Below are positions 1-7,033 of a DNA stretch of 25,919 nucleotides, piece after piece. The stretch is taken from NCBI GenBank assembly GCA_038259365.1, contig JBBSOW010000039.1:1-25919 (forward strand), in the 5' to 3' direction. This DNA comes from JBBSOW01 sp038259365 (GTDB taxonomy: Bacteria > Actinomycetota > Actinomycetes > Propionibacteriales > Propionibacteriaceae). The translations under genes and the position numbers were made by a program. Numbering within the stretch: position 1 is the first letter of the stretch; each line of letters begins with the position of its first letter. The notes under the pieces were generated by a model that searched no databases, was not told the DNA's origin, and saw only the letters and a list, made by a program, of their open reading frames with translations.

Positions 1-46
1 GATCGACGACGGCGTCGGCAACATCGTCTGCCTGCACCGCGATTGA
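1..46 (+). CDS. C-terminal tail of an upstream protein, probably VOC/glyoxalase fold
   Basis: Only the last 14 codons are present, reading IDDGVGNIVCLHRD before TGA at 44-46. The D-x-x-GN-I-x-L pattern resembles the last strand of VOC (glyoxalase/bleomycin-resistance) proteins. A VOC protein directly ahead of an AraC-type regulator of the kind that follows is a familiar actinobacterial pairing. The stop overlaps the possible TTG start of the next gene (TTGA, 43-46), suggesting translational coupling. With so little sequence the family call is tentative; that it is the end of a coding frame is more secure. Confidence 0.4.
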   Translation, partial: IDDGVGNIVCLHRD

Positions 47-858
47 ATCCCGGAGTCACCTCGGAGCCAAGGCGAGCCCTTGACCGCCCGCTCACGCGGT
101 GCCAGGCTCGAGGCGTGGGCACCGAATCCGACCACGAGGCCGTCACCGCGGCGGCCATCCACATCCGCGAGAACTCGCGTGAGCCGCTTCCCGTCGACGC
201 CGTCGCCGCCCGTGTCGGGTACAGCCCCACCCACCTCACCCGCCTATTCGCGCGGATCAGCAGGACGTCCCCGAATCGCTATCTCGGGGCCGTCCGGATC
301 GAGGACGCCAAGGAGCAGTTGCTGAGCTCGACGCGGTCGGTGCTCGAGGTCTGTCACGCCGTCGGGTACGACTCGCTGGGCACGTTCACCCGCAGATTCA
401 CCGACATCGTGGGGGTGTCACCCGGACGCTTTCGCGCCCTCGCTCGACTCCGGGCTTCGGATGCCCCGGTGTCGCGAGCCGGCGCCGAGCCTCGCGGCGG
501 TGAGGTGGCGGGCACCATCGGCTTCGAGACGGAGCCGGAGCCCCCCGGCCGTGCATGGCAGGTGTGGATCGGGCTCTTCCCCCGGCCGGTGCCCGTCCGC
601 GTGCCGCTGGCGGGCATTATGCGTCGAGGCCCGGGATCGTTCGCCCTCCCGCTGCCTCTGCAACGCTGCTGGCTGCTGGCGGCCGCGTTCCCGGCCGGCG
701 ACGCCAGTCGAGGGCTTCTCCTCCGGAAGCCGTGGGTCGCCGAGGCCGGATCCCCGATCGAGGCGGGCGACGTCGTCGAACTCGTGCTCCGACCCTGGAG
801 GCCGCATCAGCACCCGGTGAGCGTGGTCCTGCCACCTTTGGCCGCGGACGATCGATAG
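43..858 (+). CDS. AraC-family transcriptional regulator
   Basis: DNA-binding regulator of 271 residues. The double helix-turn-helix of the AraC family lies at about residues 35-135: the first reads VAARVGYSPTHLTRLFARIS and the second contains VCHAVGYDSLGTFTRRF followed by VGVSPGRFR, the family's signature region. Here the HTH unit is N-terminal and an uncharacterised domain of about 120 residues, rich in Pro, Trp and Arg, follows, the reverse of classical AraC. The TTG start at 43 overlaps the preceding stop by four bases. A GTG at 115 (residue 25), just before the HTH domain, is a reasonable alternative because residues 1-24 look unstructured. It probably regulates the upstream VOC-like gene. 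Family confidence is high; the start is uncertain. Confidence 0.85.
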   Translation: MNPGVTSEPRRALDRPLTRCQARGVGTESDHEAVTAAAIHIRENSREPLPVDAVAARVGYSPTHLTRLFARISRTSPNRYLGAVRIEDAKEQLLSSTRSVLEVCHAVGYDSLGTFTRRFTDIVGVSPGRFRALARLRASDAPVSRAGAEPRGGEVAGTIGFETEPEPPGRAWQVWIGLFPRPVPVRVPLAGIMRRGPGSFALPLPLQRCWLLAAAFPAGDASRGLLLRKPWVAEAGSPIEAGDVVELVLRPWRPHQHPVSVVLPPLAADDR

Positions 859-861
859 CTG

Positions 862-1143
862 TGTAGACGGCCACGGATAGGTTCGCCGGTACCGGAAGGC
901 TCACACGCGGAATATGCTGAAGGTGTCTGCGCTGGCGCTCTACGGGCGGGCAGCTAACGACGCTCAGCCTGTCCAGGTCGTCTGGTTCGATCCCAATATG
1001 ACTGGGAAACGTCCGCCGAGTGGAGGTCAGCGGGCCGGCGAGGATCGTGTTCGGGCGGAGTCCGAGGAAGCACGTGGCGCCGGTGGTCAGCGGCAGCTAT
1101 CTCTGCTTAGAAGTCGGCCCGGCGAAGCGCTTCCCCGCGTCAT
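862..1143 (-). pseudogene. Decayed MazF/PemK-like endoribonuclease toxin
   Basis: No intact gene fits the 418 bases between 858 and 1277. On the minus strand from 1048 downward a frame reads TILAGPLTST, then FPSHIGIEPDDLDRLSVVSC, then RRHL, which matches the core of MazF/PemK toxins (P-x-T-S, R-x-x-P-S-H, a gL-x-x-x-S-V-v-x-C segment, then v-x-x-x-x-L). Upstream, an ATG at 1143 opens MTRG, typical of MazF starts, and another frame gives RRHVLP, resembling the family's RRPVLVVS stretch, but these pieces lie in different frames with stops between them. I read it as a MazF gene broken by several frameshifts; no antitoxin partner is evident. Bases 1144-1276 hold nothing I can support. The call rests on eye-matched motifs only. 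Confidence 0.4.
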
Positions 1144-1276
1144 CGAGGATGGTGGCCAGGCTGGTATTGCACGCGTGCGCCATCCTAAGCCCGCTCTCGG
1201 TGCACCGTGGTCACTGTGATGGTGGTAGAAGCCGAGGTCATATTGCCAATCGGCAAACTCGCCGGTTCGGTAGCAC

Positions 1277-2686
1277 CTACTCCGCCGTGAGCCTGGCGAT
1301 GACCCGGGGTTCGGGCTTACGCCACGAGGCCAGGGTGGGCAGGAGGGTGGCGGAGACCGTGATCACCAAGGTGATCCCGAAGGCGATGGCCAGCACGACG
1401 AAGGACGGGGAGAAGGCAAACGTGAAGTCGGTCAAGGAAAACCCCACGGCTAGATAGCCGATAGCCACGACAACCATGACGAGCCCGAGAAGCGCCCCGG
1501 TGACGGCGATGATGACGCCCTCCATGATTGGCATCGCCAGACGCTGTGCCGGTGTGGTGCCGATGATCCCCGAGAGCGCCAGTTCTGCCTCTCGCTGCTT
1601 GGACATCATGACGAGAGAGCCGACGCCTCCGGAGAGTGCGATCAACAACGGCAGGCCGAGGAAGATCACCAGGGTGCCCGGGCCGACACCGGTGAGCTGG
1701 ACGTCGAATCCGCTGGCGGCCAACGAGGCGACGAGCACGTCGGCTTGGGCGACCATGCCGAAGGTCAGCCCGATGGCGATCATGACGGGAACGATGGATT
1801 TGGTGAGACGGTTGGCCTTGGCGATCGTGGTGGCACGGGTCAAGCCCCAGCTCGGGTTGATCGGCGGCACGAGTGTCGTCCAAGCCCGGGTGAGAGGTCC
1901 GACGATCAGCGGCGCGAGATCGGCAAGAAGCGCCGCCACGACGATGAGGAGGGCGATGCTGACCTGCAGCAGATTGCTGATGGTCTCCTTCGTCGGTTCT
2001 GCCGTGATCGCGCGGATCGTCCCGAATGCCGCCACGACGGTCAGCAGCCACACCCCGATGCGGATCCACCGCAGGACGGTGATGCGGTCCTCCGGGCGAT
2101 CGTTGGCGAGCCGGAGCGCCTCCACCGGCGGGATCCTGCTGGCCATGCGCGCCTGTTTGAAACCGCCCAACAGGGTGATGCCGACGGCGAAAAGTGCGGC
2201 CAGAAGCACCGGCCATAGCGCGTGAACCGTTTCGGGCGGCGGGAGCCCTTCGTCGTTGCGACGACCGTAGGCCACCCACGCCAAGGTGGGCTTCAACGCT
2301 GCGAGGGCCAAGGCGCCGCCGAGCACCGAACACGCCAGGCTGACGGCGATGAGCTGGCTCAAGATTGTAGCCACGACTTGCCTCGGGGTAGCACCGGTGA
2401 GTGAGAGCCTGGCAAGCGACCCGCGTCGGGAATCGACCACCAGGCTGGTGGAGGAGCCGATGACAGTGGCACCGGTCACCGCGCAGAACACCAAGTTCAT
2501 GCCGGGCGCCCAGACGAAGGCGGCCGATTCGTCCAAGGCCAGATTCCCCGACCGGACCGCCGTCAGCCCACTCAGCAGGGCCAAAGCAGAGAGGGAGAGG
2601 GTGAAGTTGATGACGATGAATCCTAGGCATACCCCGAGCCAGGCCGTCCAGGAGTCGCGAAGCTCGGCTAGATGTACGCGAAACAC
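1277..2686 (-). CDS. FtsX-like ABC transporter permease (MacB type)
   Basis: Integral membrane permease of 469 residues, partner of the ATPase encoded 43 bases upstream. A TM segment at about residues 17-40 is followed by an extracytoplasmic stretch and an FtsX-type core with the conserved LTGATPRQV cytoplasmic loop; a second FtsX core near the C-terminus carries the equivalent IIGTTPAQRL loop, with further TM helices around both. Two FtsX cores in one chain suit actinobacterial three-component-free exporters of peptides, lipids or antibiotics; the substrate cannot be read. The GTG at 2684-2686 is the first possible start because TGA directly precedes it in frame. Six codons further up, an ATG at 2707 has a good GGAG ribosome site in the same frame, so the original N-terminus may have been interrupted (see separate entry). 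Confidence 0.85.
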   Translation of the reverse strand: MFRVHLAELRDSWTAWLGVCLGFIVINFTLSLSALALLSGLTAVRSGNLALDESAAFVWAPGMNLVFCAVTGATVIGSSTSLVVDSRRGSLARLSLTGATPRQVVATILSQLIAVSLACSVLGGALALAALKPTLAWVAYGRRNDEGLPPPETVHALWPVLLAALFAVGITLLGGFKQARMASRIPPVEALRLANDRPEDRITVLRWIRIGVWLLTVVAAFGTIRAITAEPTKETISNLLQVSIALLIVVAALLADLAPLIVGPLTRAWTTLVPPINPSWGLTRATTIAKANRLTKSIVPVMIAIGLTFGMVAQADVLVASLAASGFDVQLTGVGPGTLVIFLGLPLLIALSGGVGSLVMMSKQREAELALSGIIGTTPAQRLAMPIMEGVIIAVTGALLGLVMVVVAIGYLAVGFSLTDFTFAFSPSFVVLAIAFGITLVITVSATLLPTLASWRKPEPRVIARLTAE

Positions 2687-2707
2687 TCAGTTCACCCGAT
2701 CCGTCAT
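2687..2707 (-). other. Six-codon leader ORF or interrupted N-terminus of the permease
   Basis: Reading the minus strand, an ATG at 2707 lies five bases after GGCGGAG and encodes MTDRVN before TGA at 2689-2687. The next codon is the GTG used as permease start, in the same frame. If the TGA were TGG, the protein would open MTDRVNWVFRVHLAELRDSW without a break. It is either a nonsense mutation rescued by re-initiation, a tiny coupled leader, or a sequencing error. Confidence 0.4.
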
Positions 2708-2729
2708 CGCTACTCCGCCACCAACCGGC

Positions 2730-3518
2730 TCAGGCCGCCTGGTCGTCCGAAAGGGCGGCCAGCACGCCGGCGACCTCGTCGACGCTGTCGGGCCGAAGCT
2801 CGCGCTCCAACAGACCGTCCTGCATGAAGATGACCCGGTCACACTGTGCGGCCACCGCGGGGTCGTGCGTGACGACGAGCACACACTGATCCGGCTGGTG
2901 GGCGATGCGGCGCAGTTCGGACAACACGACCGTCCCCGAGCGGGTGTCCAGAGCCCCGGTGGGCTCGTCGGCGAAGACGATCCGGGGTTGTTGGGCCAGT
3001 ACCCGTGCGAGAGCGACGCGTTGTTGCTCACCGCCCGACATGGACGGCGGGCGGGCTTGCGCCCTTTCGGCCAACCCGACCCTGGCGAGGGTCTGTCCGA
3101 TTAGCTCGAGGGGTGGGCGAACTTTACGAAGCCGGTACGGCAGTGCCACGTTCTCGAACGCCGTGAGTGTCGGGATCAGGTTGTAGGACTGGAAGACGAA
3201 CCCGATCTCGCTGCGACGCATCTTCGCCAGATCGCTACGACTACACGAGGCCAGCGGGCGTCCGTTGAGCACGACGTGCCCACTAGTGGGTGCTTCCAAC
3301 CCCGCCAGGCAGTACAACAGCGTGGATTTCCCCGAACCGGACGGCCCCATGACCGCGACCATTTCTCCCGACCTCACCCTCAGCGACACTCCGTGCAGGA
3401 TCTCGAGTTGGGTCTTGCCGACCGCGTAGGACTTGCTGACCTGATCGGCGACGATTGCGGTAGAAGCGTCTTGCGGATCGGCCGATGGGTGTGAACGAGC
3501 CTCGGCGGGGAATGACAT
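2730..3518 (-). CDS. ABC transporter ATP-binding protein (MacB/LolD type)
   Basis: Cytoplasmic ATPase of 262 residues that powers the adjacent FtsX-like permease. All nucleotide-binding motifs are intact: Walker A GPSGSGKST at 58-66, Q-loop Q110 in FVFQSYNL, signature SGGEQQ at 161-166, Walker B RIVFADEP at 179-186 and switch His218. The sequence FADEPTGALD is characteristic of the MacB/LolD subfamily. I start it at ATG 3518, six bases after AAGGAG; a start 14 codons upstream would be in frame but lacks such a site. About 30 residues precede the first beta strand, slightly long for the family. The permease follows 43 bases after the stop, so the pair is an operon. Its promoter region is shared with the divergent EamA gene. 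Confidence 0.92.
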   Translation of the reverse strand: MSFPAEARSHPSADPQDASTAIVADQVSKSYAVGKTQLEILHGVSLRVRSGEMVAVMGPSGSGKSTLLYCLAGLEAPTSGHVVLNGRPLASCSRSDLAKMRRSEIGFVFQSYNLIPTLTAFENVALPYRLRKVRPPLELIGQTLARVGLAERAQARPPSMSGGEQQRVALARVLAQQPRIVFADEPTGALDTRSGTVVLSELRRIAHQPDQCVLVVTHDPAVAAQCDRVIFMQDGLLERELRPDSVDEVAGVLAALSDDQAA

Positions 3519-3535
3519 GACCGCTCCTTGAACGA

Positions 3536-3571
3536 TTGATCGGTGGAGACGCCCGACCATGTTTCGATCAA
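3536..3571. promoter_or_regulatory. Inverted repeat upstream of the ABC operon, candidate operator
   Basis: TTGATCG at 3536-3542 and CGATCAA at 3565-3571 form an inverted repeat whose arms are centred 29 bases apart, about three helical turns. It sits just ahead of the ATPase ribosome site in the divergent region, where a repressor site would be expected. No regulator is encoded beside it, so this remains a candidate. Confidence 0.3.
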
Positions 3572-3575
3572 CCAG

Positions 3576-3600
3576 GTGGGGTTCGGGATCTTAACCCCAC
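3576..3600. repeat. Perfect 8-bp hairpin in the divergent intergenic region
   Basis: GTGGGGTT at 3576-3583 pairs perfectly with AACCCCAC at 3593-3600 around a nine-base loop. It lies between the divergent ABC operon and EamA gene. There is no T-run, so a terminator is unlikely; an operator or 5' leader structure is possible. Confidence 0.35.
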
Positions 3601-3706
3601 TCCACCACCCCTGGCTTGTTCGGTCGACGGTGGGGCGGCTTGTTCGGGTCGAAGTCCATCGGTGCGGGAACAGGATCTAACGCGACGTGCCCATTGGGGG
3701 CCGTTC

Positions 3707-4597
3707 ATGCAGGATGAACCCATGAACGTCGGTGGGCTGGCCCGGGTAGGTCTGCTTGCGCTGCTCTGGGGGAGCGGGTTCCTTTTCATTAAGCTCAGCC
3801 TGGGCAGCTTTTCACCGGTCCAGCTGACCTTCGGAAGGTTGGCCCTGGGGGCTTTGCTCTTGCTGGTCGTCCTGGCGATCAAGCGTCTTCGGCTGCCCAC
3901 CGAGCCGAGAATGTGGCTCTACCTCGCCATCGCGGCCTTGTTTGGAAACGCGATCCCGTACACGCTGGTCGGCTTCGCCGAGCAGACCGTCAACTCCAAT
4001 CTGGCGGGCGCCATCAACGCGACGACCCCGCTCTGGACCCTCCTGTTTGCGATACTCACCCGTACCGAGAACCGTTTGACGATAACAAAAACGTTCGGCA
4101 TCCTCCTCGGATTCGTCGGCGCAATCCTCCTCTTGGCGCCCTGGCAAGCCACCGCGGCGCCGCTGTTGGGCACCCTCGCCTGCCTGGGGGCGGCCGCCAG
4201 TTACGGGGTGAGCTACATCGTCATGGGGCGCTACCTCACCGGCAGGGGAACGCCGCCGCTGGTGCTCTCGGCGGGCCAGCTCATCGCCGCCAGCGGGTTG
4301 TTGATCCTCGCCAGCCCGTTCGGGGGCTTCGACCCCGTGGAGTTGAACCCGATCCCTGTCGCCGCACTGCTCATGCTGGGCGTCGTGGGGACGGGCGTGG
4401 CCTACGTCCTGAACTACCGCATCATCACCGACGACGGCCCACTTTTGGCCTCGACGGTGACCTACCTGCTGCCGGTCGTGGCTGTCACGATGGGTACGGT
4501 CCTATTGGACGAGGAGCTCTCCGGCACACTGGTCATCGGGGTCCTGGTCGTCTTGAGCGGAGTCATCCTTAGTCGCTTGCAACCTAGTGGGCGATGA
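3707..4597 (+). CDS. EamA/DMT-superfamily transporter
   Basis: Inner-membrane protein of 296 residues in the drug/metabolite transporter superfamily, usually proton-linked exporters of amino acids or small metabolites. Two EamA repeats of five TM helices are visible: the first opens with LLALLWGSGFLFIKLSL and includes FGRLALGALLLL and the family-typical NLAGAINATTPLWT; the second contains GAAASYGVSYIVMGRYL and ends ASTVTYLLPVVAVTMG then LDEEL, the classic DMT ending. Length matches the family (about 290-300). ATG 3707 follows GGGGG by six bases; ATG 3722 follows AGGA by seven and is an equal alternative. The frame is open further upstream, but that stretch is soluble and proline-rich and is unlikely to be translated. 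The stop overlaps the next start by four bases. Substrate unknown. Confidence 0.88.
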   Translation: MQDEPMNVGGLARVGLLALLWGSGFLFIKLSLGSFSPVQLTFGRLALGALLLLVVLAIKRLRLPTEPRMWLYLAIAALFGNAIPYTLVGFAEQTVNSNLAGAINATTPLWTLLFAILTRTENRLTITKTFGILLGFVGAILLLAPWQATAAPLLGTLACLGAAASYGVSYIVMGRYLTGRGTPPLVLSAGQLIAASGLLILASPFGGFDPVELNPIPVAALLMLGVVGTGVAYVLNYRIITDDGPLLASTVTYLLPVVAVTMGTVLLDEELSGTLVIGVLVVLSGVILSRLQPSGR

Positions 4598-4989
4598 CCA
4601 TGGATAGCGCAGACGAGCGAGTCCTCGTCTTCGAGGACGGCGGGTACGCCTACGTCTTCGACGATCTGCGGATGGCCTCGGAATTCGCCGAATCCATCGA
4701 TGTGGTCGACGACCTCTACGTCGGCGCCTTTCGAGCCGACGGGCGCGTCATCCGAATCGTGCCGACCGACGACATCTACGCCGACCTCGAACTCACCGAA
4801 GCGTACGACCTCCCCGCCCTCAACGCTCTGGTTCGGGGCTGTCGCGTTCCACGCTATCGGGCGGGAGAGAACATCGCGGAGTTCACCGATCGGTGCCTCG
4901 TGGCCGAAAGGAGACCGCGCGAACGGTGGTCACTAGGGAGGATTTGGGCAAGAATGCACGGACGGGTCCAAGGAGATGGATCAGGCTAA
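4594..4989 (+). CDS. Small acidic protein of unknown function
   Basis: I do not recognise this 131-residue protein. Its ATG overlaps the EamA stop (ATGA at 4594-4597), a strong sign of translational coupling and of a real gene. Residues 8-85 are very acidic and hydrophobic-aromatic (VFEDGGYAYVFDDL, VDDLYVGAFRADGRVIRIV, DDIYADLEL), suggesting a compact alpha/beta fold; there is no signal peptide or TM segment. The last 30 residues turn abruptly basic (RRPRERWSLGRIWARMHGR) and overlap the remains of a broken gene on the other strand, so the C-terminus may be an accidental extension. Small acidic proteins of this build include immunity proteins, but nothing here proves that. Confidence 0.6.
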   Translation: MTMDSADERVLVFEDGGYAYVFDDLRMASEFAESIDVVDDLYVGAFRADGRVIRIVPTDDIYADLELTEAYDLPALNALVRGCRVPRYRAGENIAEFTDRCLVAERRPRERWSLGRIWARMHGRVQGDGSG

Positions 4990-5409
4990 GGGTGCACGGA
5001 TCCTGGAATGGGCGAGGGCCGCAGATTTCGGTGCTGACGGGTTTGCCTCGCCAGGTGGTCTTCTTGACGCTGTAGACGTGAGTGAGGAGTAGTTCGAGTT
5101 CGTCCAACATTTGATCGGGGACCGGATCGTCGCTCTCGTCGGCCCGGTAGTACTCCTCCGCTATCTCGATGATGCTCGGAGAGGCGCCGTAGTCGCCGTT
5201 TCGGCAGAACATCGTTATGTTGGCTTCGGCATCTGACCGGTGGGCGAGATGGAAGTCGACGTAGGAAGAGTCACCTCTATGCGGCTCGCGGCGCGGTCCA
5301 CTTCGGCCGGGCGCACCCGCTCGAGTAGGGAGAGGACGGCCAAGAAAAAGGGATCGTTCAAGCCGCCTTCTGATACCTCCACATCAGCGAATCAGTCCGC
5401 CGCATTCAT
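4883..5409 (-). pseudogene. Broken small hypothetical gene (in-frame stop plus frameshift)
   Basis: On the minus strand ATG 5409 opens MNAAD, meets TGA, and continues in the same frame as FADVEVSEGGLNDPFFLAVL, then ERVRPAEVDRAASRIE. Protein-like sequence then moves to another frame near 5270-5285 and reads DSSYVDFHLAHRSDAEANI, then GDYGASPSIIEIAEEYY, then LELLLTHVYSVKKTTWRGKP. The two halves have similar, natural-looking composition and lie in the right order, so I read one former gene of about 130 residues with a nonsense codon and one frameshift. The tail runs into the preceding gene and its true end is unclear. The family is not recognised. A short live version from GTG 5382 or from ATG 5212 is possible but less likely. 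Confidence 0.45.
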
Positions 5410-5441
5410 GGGACCAGTATTGCCTCGACGCTTCCTCTTAA

Positions 5442-5472
5442 CTGGTCAAGACCAGATGTAGCACATATGCTA
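5442..5472 (+). promoter_or_regulatory. vapBC promoter with two palindromes, likely autoregulatory operator
   Basis: CTGGTC-AA-GACCAG at 5442-5455 is a perfect palindrome. TAGCA-CATA-TGCTA at 5459-5472 is a second inverted repeat that overlaps a -10-like TATAGT at 5471-5476, directly ahead of the antitoxin ATG. This matches how type II toxin-antitoxin operons repress themselves through the antitoxin complex. The leader is very short, with GTGGATGG serving as a weak ribosome site. Confidence 0.5.
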
Positions 5473-5482
5473 TAGTGGATGG

Positions 5483-5734
5483 ATGGACACCGTGGGATTG
5501 CGCGAACTCAGACAGGACGCTTCCGAGGTGATCCGCCGAGTGGAAAGTGGTGAGGAAATCAACGTGACCGTGTCGGGGCGTCTGGCCGCTCGGCTGGTTC
5601 CGGCCAGCCCAAAGCAGTGGCAACCGTGGGAAGCGGTCGCAGATTTGCTCACCGGAAGGCCAGACCCGGAGTGGGAGCGCGATCGTGAGTTGATCGATCA
5701 ATCGGTCGTCGACCCGTGGGAACCCCGCGGGTGA
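5483..5734 (+). CDS. vapB: Type II antitoxin, Phd/YefM-like VapB
   Basis: Antitoxin of 83 residues that neutralises the PIN-domain toxin encoded next and probably represses the operon. The N-terminal part shows the Phd/YefM DNA-binding fold: VGLRELRQDASEVIRRVESG, then a short strand pair INVTVSGRLAARLVP. The C-terminal 40 residues are charged and Trp-rich (WQPWEAV, DPEWERDRELIDQS), the region that normally wraps the toxin. Length fits the family. The ATG at 5483 lies just after the palindromic promoter. The stop overlaps the toxin start by four bases (GTGA, 5731-5734), as is usual for the pair. Confidence 0.88.
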   Translation: MDTVGLRELRQDASEVIRRVESGEEINVTVSGRLAARLVPASPKQWQPWEAVADLLTGRPDPEWERDRELIDQSVVDPWEPRG

Positions 5735-6111
5735 AGGCGATCCTCGATACCAGCGTGTTGATTGCGACGGACGTGCCGCCGTTGGCCGGCGAGTTGGCGA
5801 TCAGCACCGCCTCGTTGGCCGAACTGCATTTTGGGGTGCTCGTCACGCCCAACTCCGCAGTCCGAGCGGAGCGGCTCCGTCGACTGACGGCTCTGCAACG
5901 GCGCTTCGACGCCCTGCCCGTCGACGATGCGGTTGCAGCAAGCTACGGAGAGCTGGCCGCCGTCGTCATGGCTATCGGGCGACAACCCCGGGCGCGCGTC
6001 ATGGACCTGCTGATCGCCGCGACTGCGCACGCCCAATCGGCGCGTCTGTACACGCGCAACTCCGCCGACCTCAACGGGCTTGAACACCTCATCGACATCG
6101 CTGCTGTTTGA
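5731..6111 (+). CDS. vapC: VapC-type PIN-domain ribonuclease toxin
   Basis: Probable metal-dependent RNase toxin of 126 residues. The PIN acidic residues are all present: Asp6 in AILDTSVLIA, Glu31 in LAELHFGV, Asp92 in VMDLLIAATA and Asp113 in YTRNSADL. The middle Asp is usually followed by Ala or Cys (DALIAATA); here it is DLLIAATA, a mild change. I chose GTG 5731 because it overlaps the antitoxin stop by four bases and places the first beta strand at residue 2; GTG 5716 is in frame and would add five residues. Nothing suggests inactivation, unlike the MazF-like remnant at the left end. Confidence 0.9.
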   Translation: MKAILDTSVLIATDVPPLAGELAISTASLAELHFGVLVTPNSAVRAERLRRLTALQRRFDALPVDDAVAASYGELAAVVMAIGRQPRARVMDLLIAATAHAQSARLYTRNSADLNGLEHLIDIAAV

Positions 6112-6124
6112 GGACACTCGTGCT

Positions 6125-7033
6125 TCACACGTGCGGCTGCACGAGTTCGACGTAGCGCCGATTGATGGTGGCGAGGGTGTCGTCGGGGGGAGATTGCCAC
6201 ACCTCGGCATTAAAGATCTCGACCTCGACGTCGCCCCGGTACCCGGCACTCGTAACGGCAGCGGTGAACGAGGCGAAGTCGACGTGCCCGTCGCCCATCA
6301 TGCCGCGCGCCAGGAGCGAATCGGCGGGCAGCGGGGTGATCCAGTCCCCCACCTGGTAGCTCTGGATGCGCTTGCCGGCCCGCATCAGCTGCCGATCGAG
6401 TTCGGGATCCCACCAGAGATGGAAGGTGTCGACGACCACCCCGACCTCGCTGGCCGGAAAGGCCTCGGCCAGATCGAGCGCCTGCCCGAGGGTGGATACG
6501 ACGCCGCGGTCGGCGGCGTAGATCGGATGCATGGGCTCGATGCCGAGGCGAACCCCCGCCTCACGGGCGTACGGCACGAGCGCCGCGAGCGCGTCGACGG
6601 CCCGCGCGCGGGCGGCGGCCAGATCGCGGTCGCCGGTGGGCAGCCCCCCGGCCACGAGCACGAGGGTCTCGGCGCCGATCGCCGCCGCCTCGTCGATCGC
6701 ACCTCGGTTGTCCACGTGGGCCCGATCGATGACCTCCGGATCGCGGGCGGTGAAGAAGCCGCCCCGACACAGCGACGAGACGCGCAGACCGGATTCGCTC
6801 AGCCAGCGAACCGCGTTGTCTAGGCCCGCCTCGGCCAGCTGCTCGCGCCAGACCCCCAGGGCGGGAACCCCGGCGGCCACGCAGCCGTCGATCGCCTCAC
6901 GCAGGCTCCAGTTCGCGATGGTGCGCTGGTTCAGCGAGAGCCGGGCCAACCGGGGATCGCCTGGAGCCGGGGTGGCGATTCGCGCCGGCTGCCCGCTGGG
7001 CACGTCGATGTCGACGCTCGCGTCGGTGCTCAT
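6125..7033 (-). CDS. TIM-barrel sugar phosphate isomerase/epimerase-like enzyme
   Basis: Cytoplasmic protein of 302 residues in the xylose-isomerase-like/AP-endonuclease-2 TIM-barrel superfamily. Likely metal ligands sit on successive strands: Glu166 in GIEPMHP, Asp202 and His205 in VVVDTFHLWW, and Glu272 in VEVEIFN; the GDGHVDF loop (248-253) is also typical. Its ATG overlaps the upstream DUF993 stop (ATGA, 7030-7033), so it is the third gene of the LacI-controlled operon. Such proteins isomerise, epimerise or, in partnership with Gfo/Idh enzymes, hydrate or eliminate keto-sugars; which applies here cannot be read. About 30 N-terminal residues precede the barrel. The fold call is secure, the reaction is not. 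Confidence 0.88.
   Translation of the reverse strand: MSTDASVDIDVPSGQPARIATPAPGDPRLARLSLNQRTIANWSLREAIDGCVAAGVPALGVWREQLAEAGLDNAVRWLSESGLRVSSLCRGGFFTARDPEVIDRAHVDNRGAIDEAAAIGAETLVLVAGGLPTGDRDLAAARARAVDALAALVPYAREAGVRLGIEPMHPIYAADRGVVSTLGQALDLAEAFPASEVGVVVDTFHLWWDPELDRQLMRAGKRIQSYQVGDWITPLPADSLLARGMMGDGHVDFASFTAAVTSAGYRGDVEVEIFNAEVWQSPPDDTLATINRRYVELVQPHV

Noticed and set aside
1126..1133. AAGCGCTT, the core of the LacI operator, inside the degenerate left region
   Set aside because: It lacks the flanking TACGTA arms and is far from any gene expected in that regulon; an 8-base palindrome is easily found by chance.
1200..1260. Minus-strand translation EFADWQYDLGFYHHHSDHGA, reminiscent of the end of an integrase-type transposase
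   Set aside because: Only about 20 residues match loosely, with no terminal repeats or other transposase blocks nearby; too weak to call a mobile element.
2684..5409. Possible recoding of TGA as Trp, suggested by TGA at codon 7 of the permease leader and codon 6 of the broken gene
   Set aside because: Neighbouring intact genes use TGG for Trp and end in TGA (for example the LacI, DUF993 and VapB genes), so TGA is an ordinary stop here.
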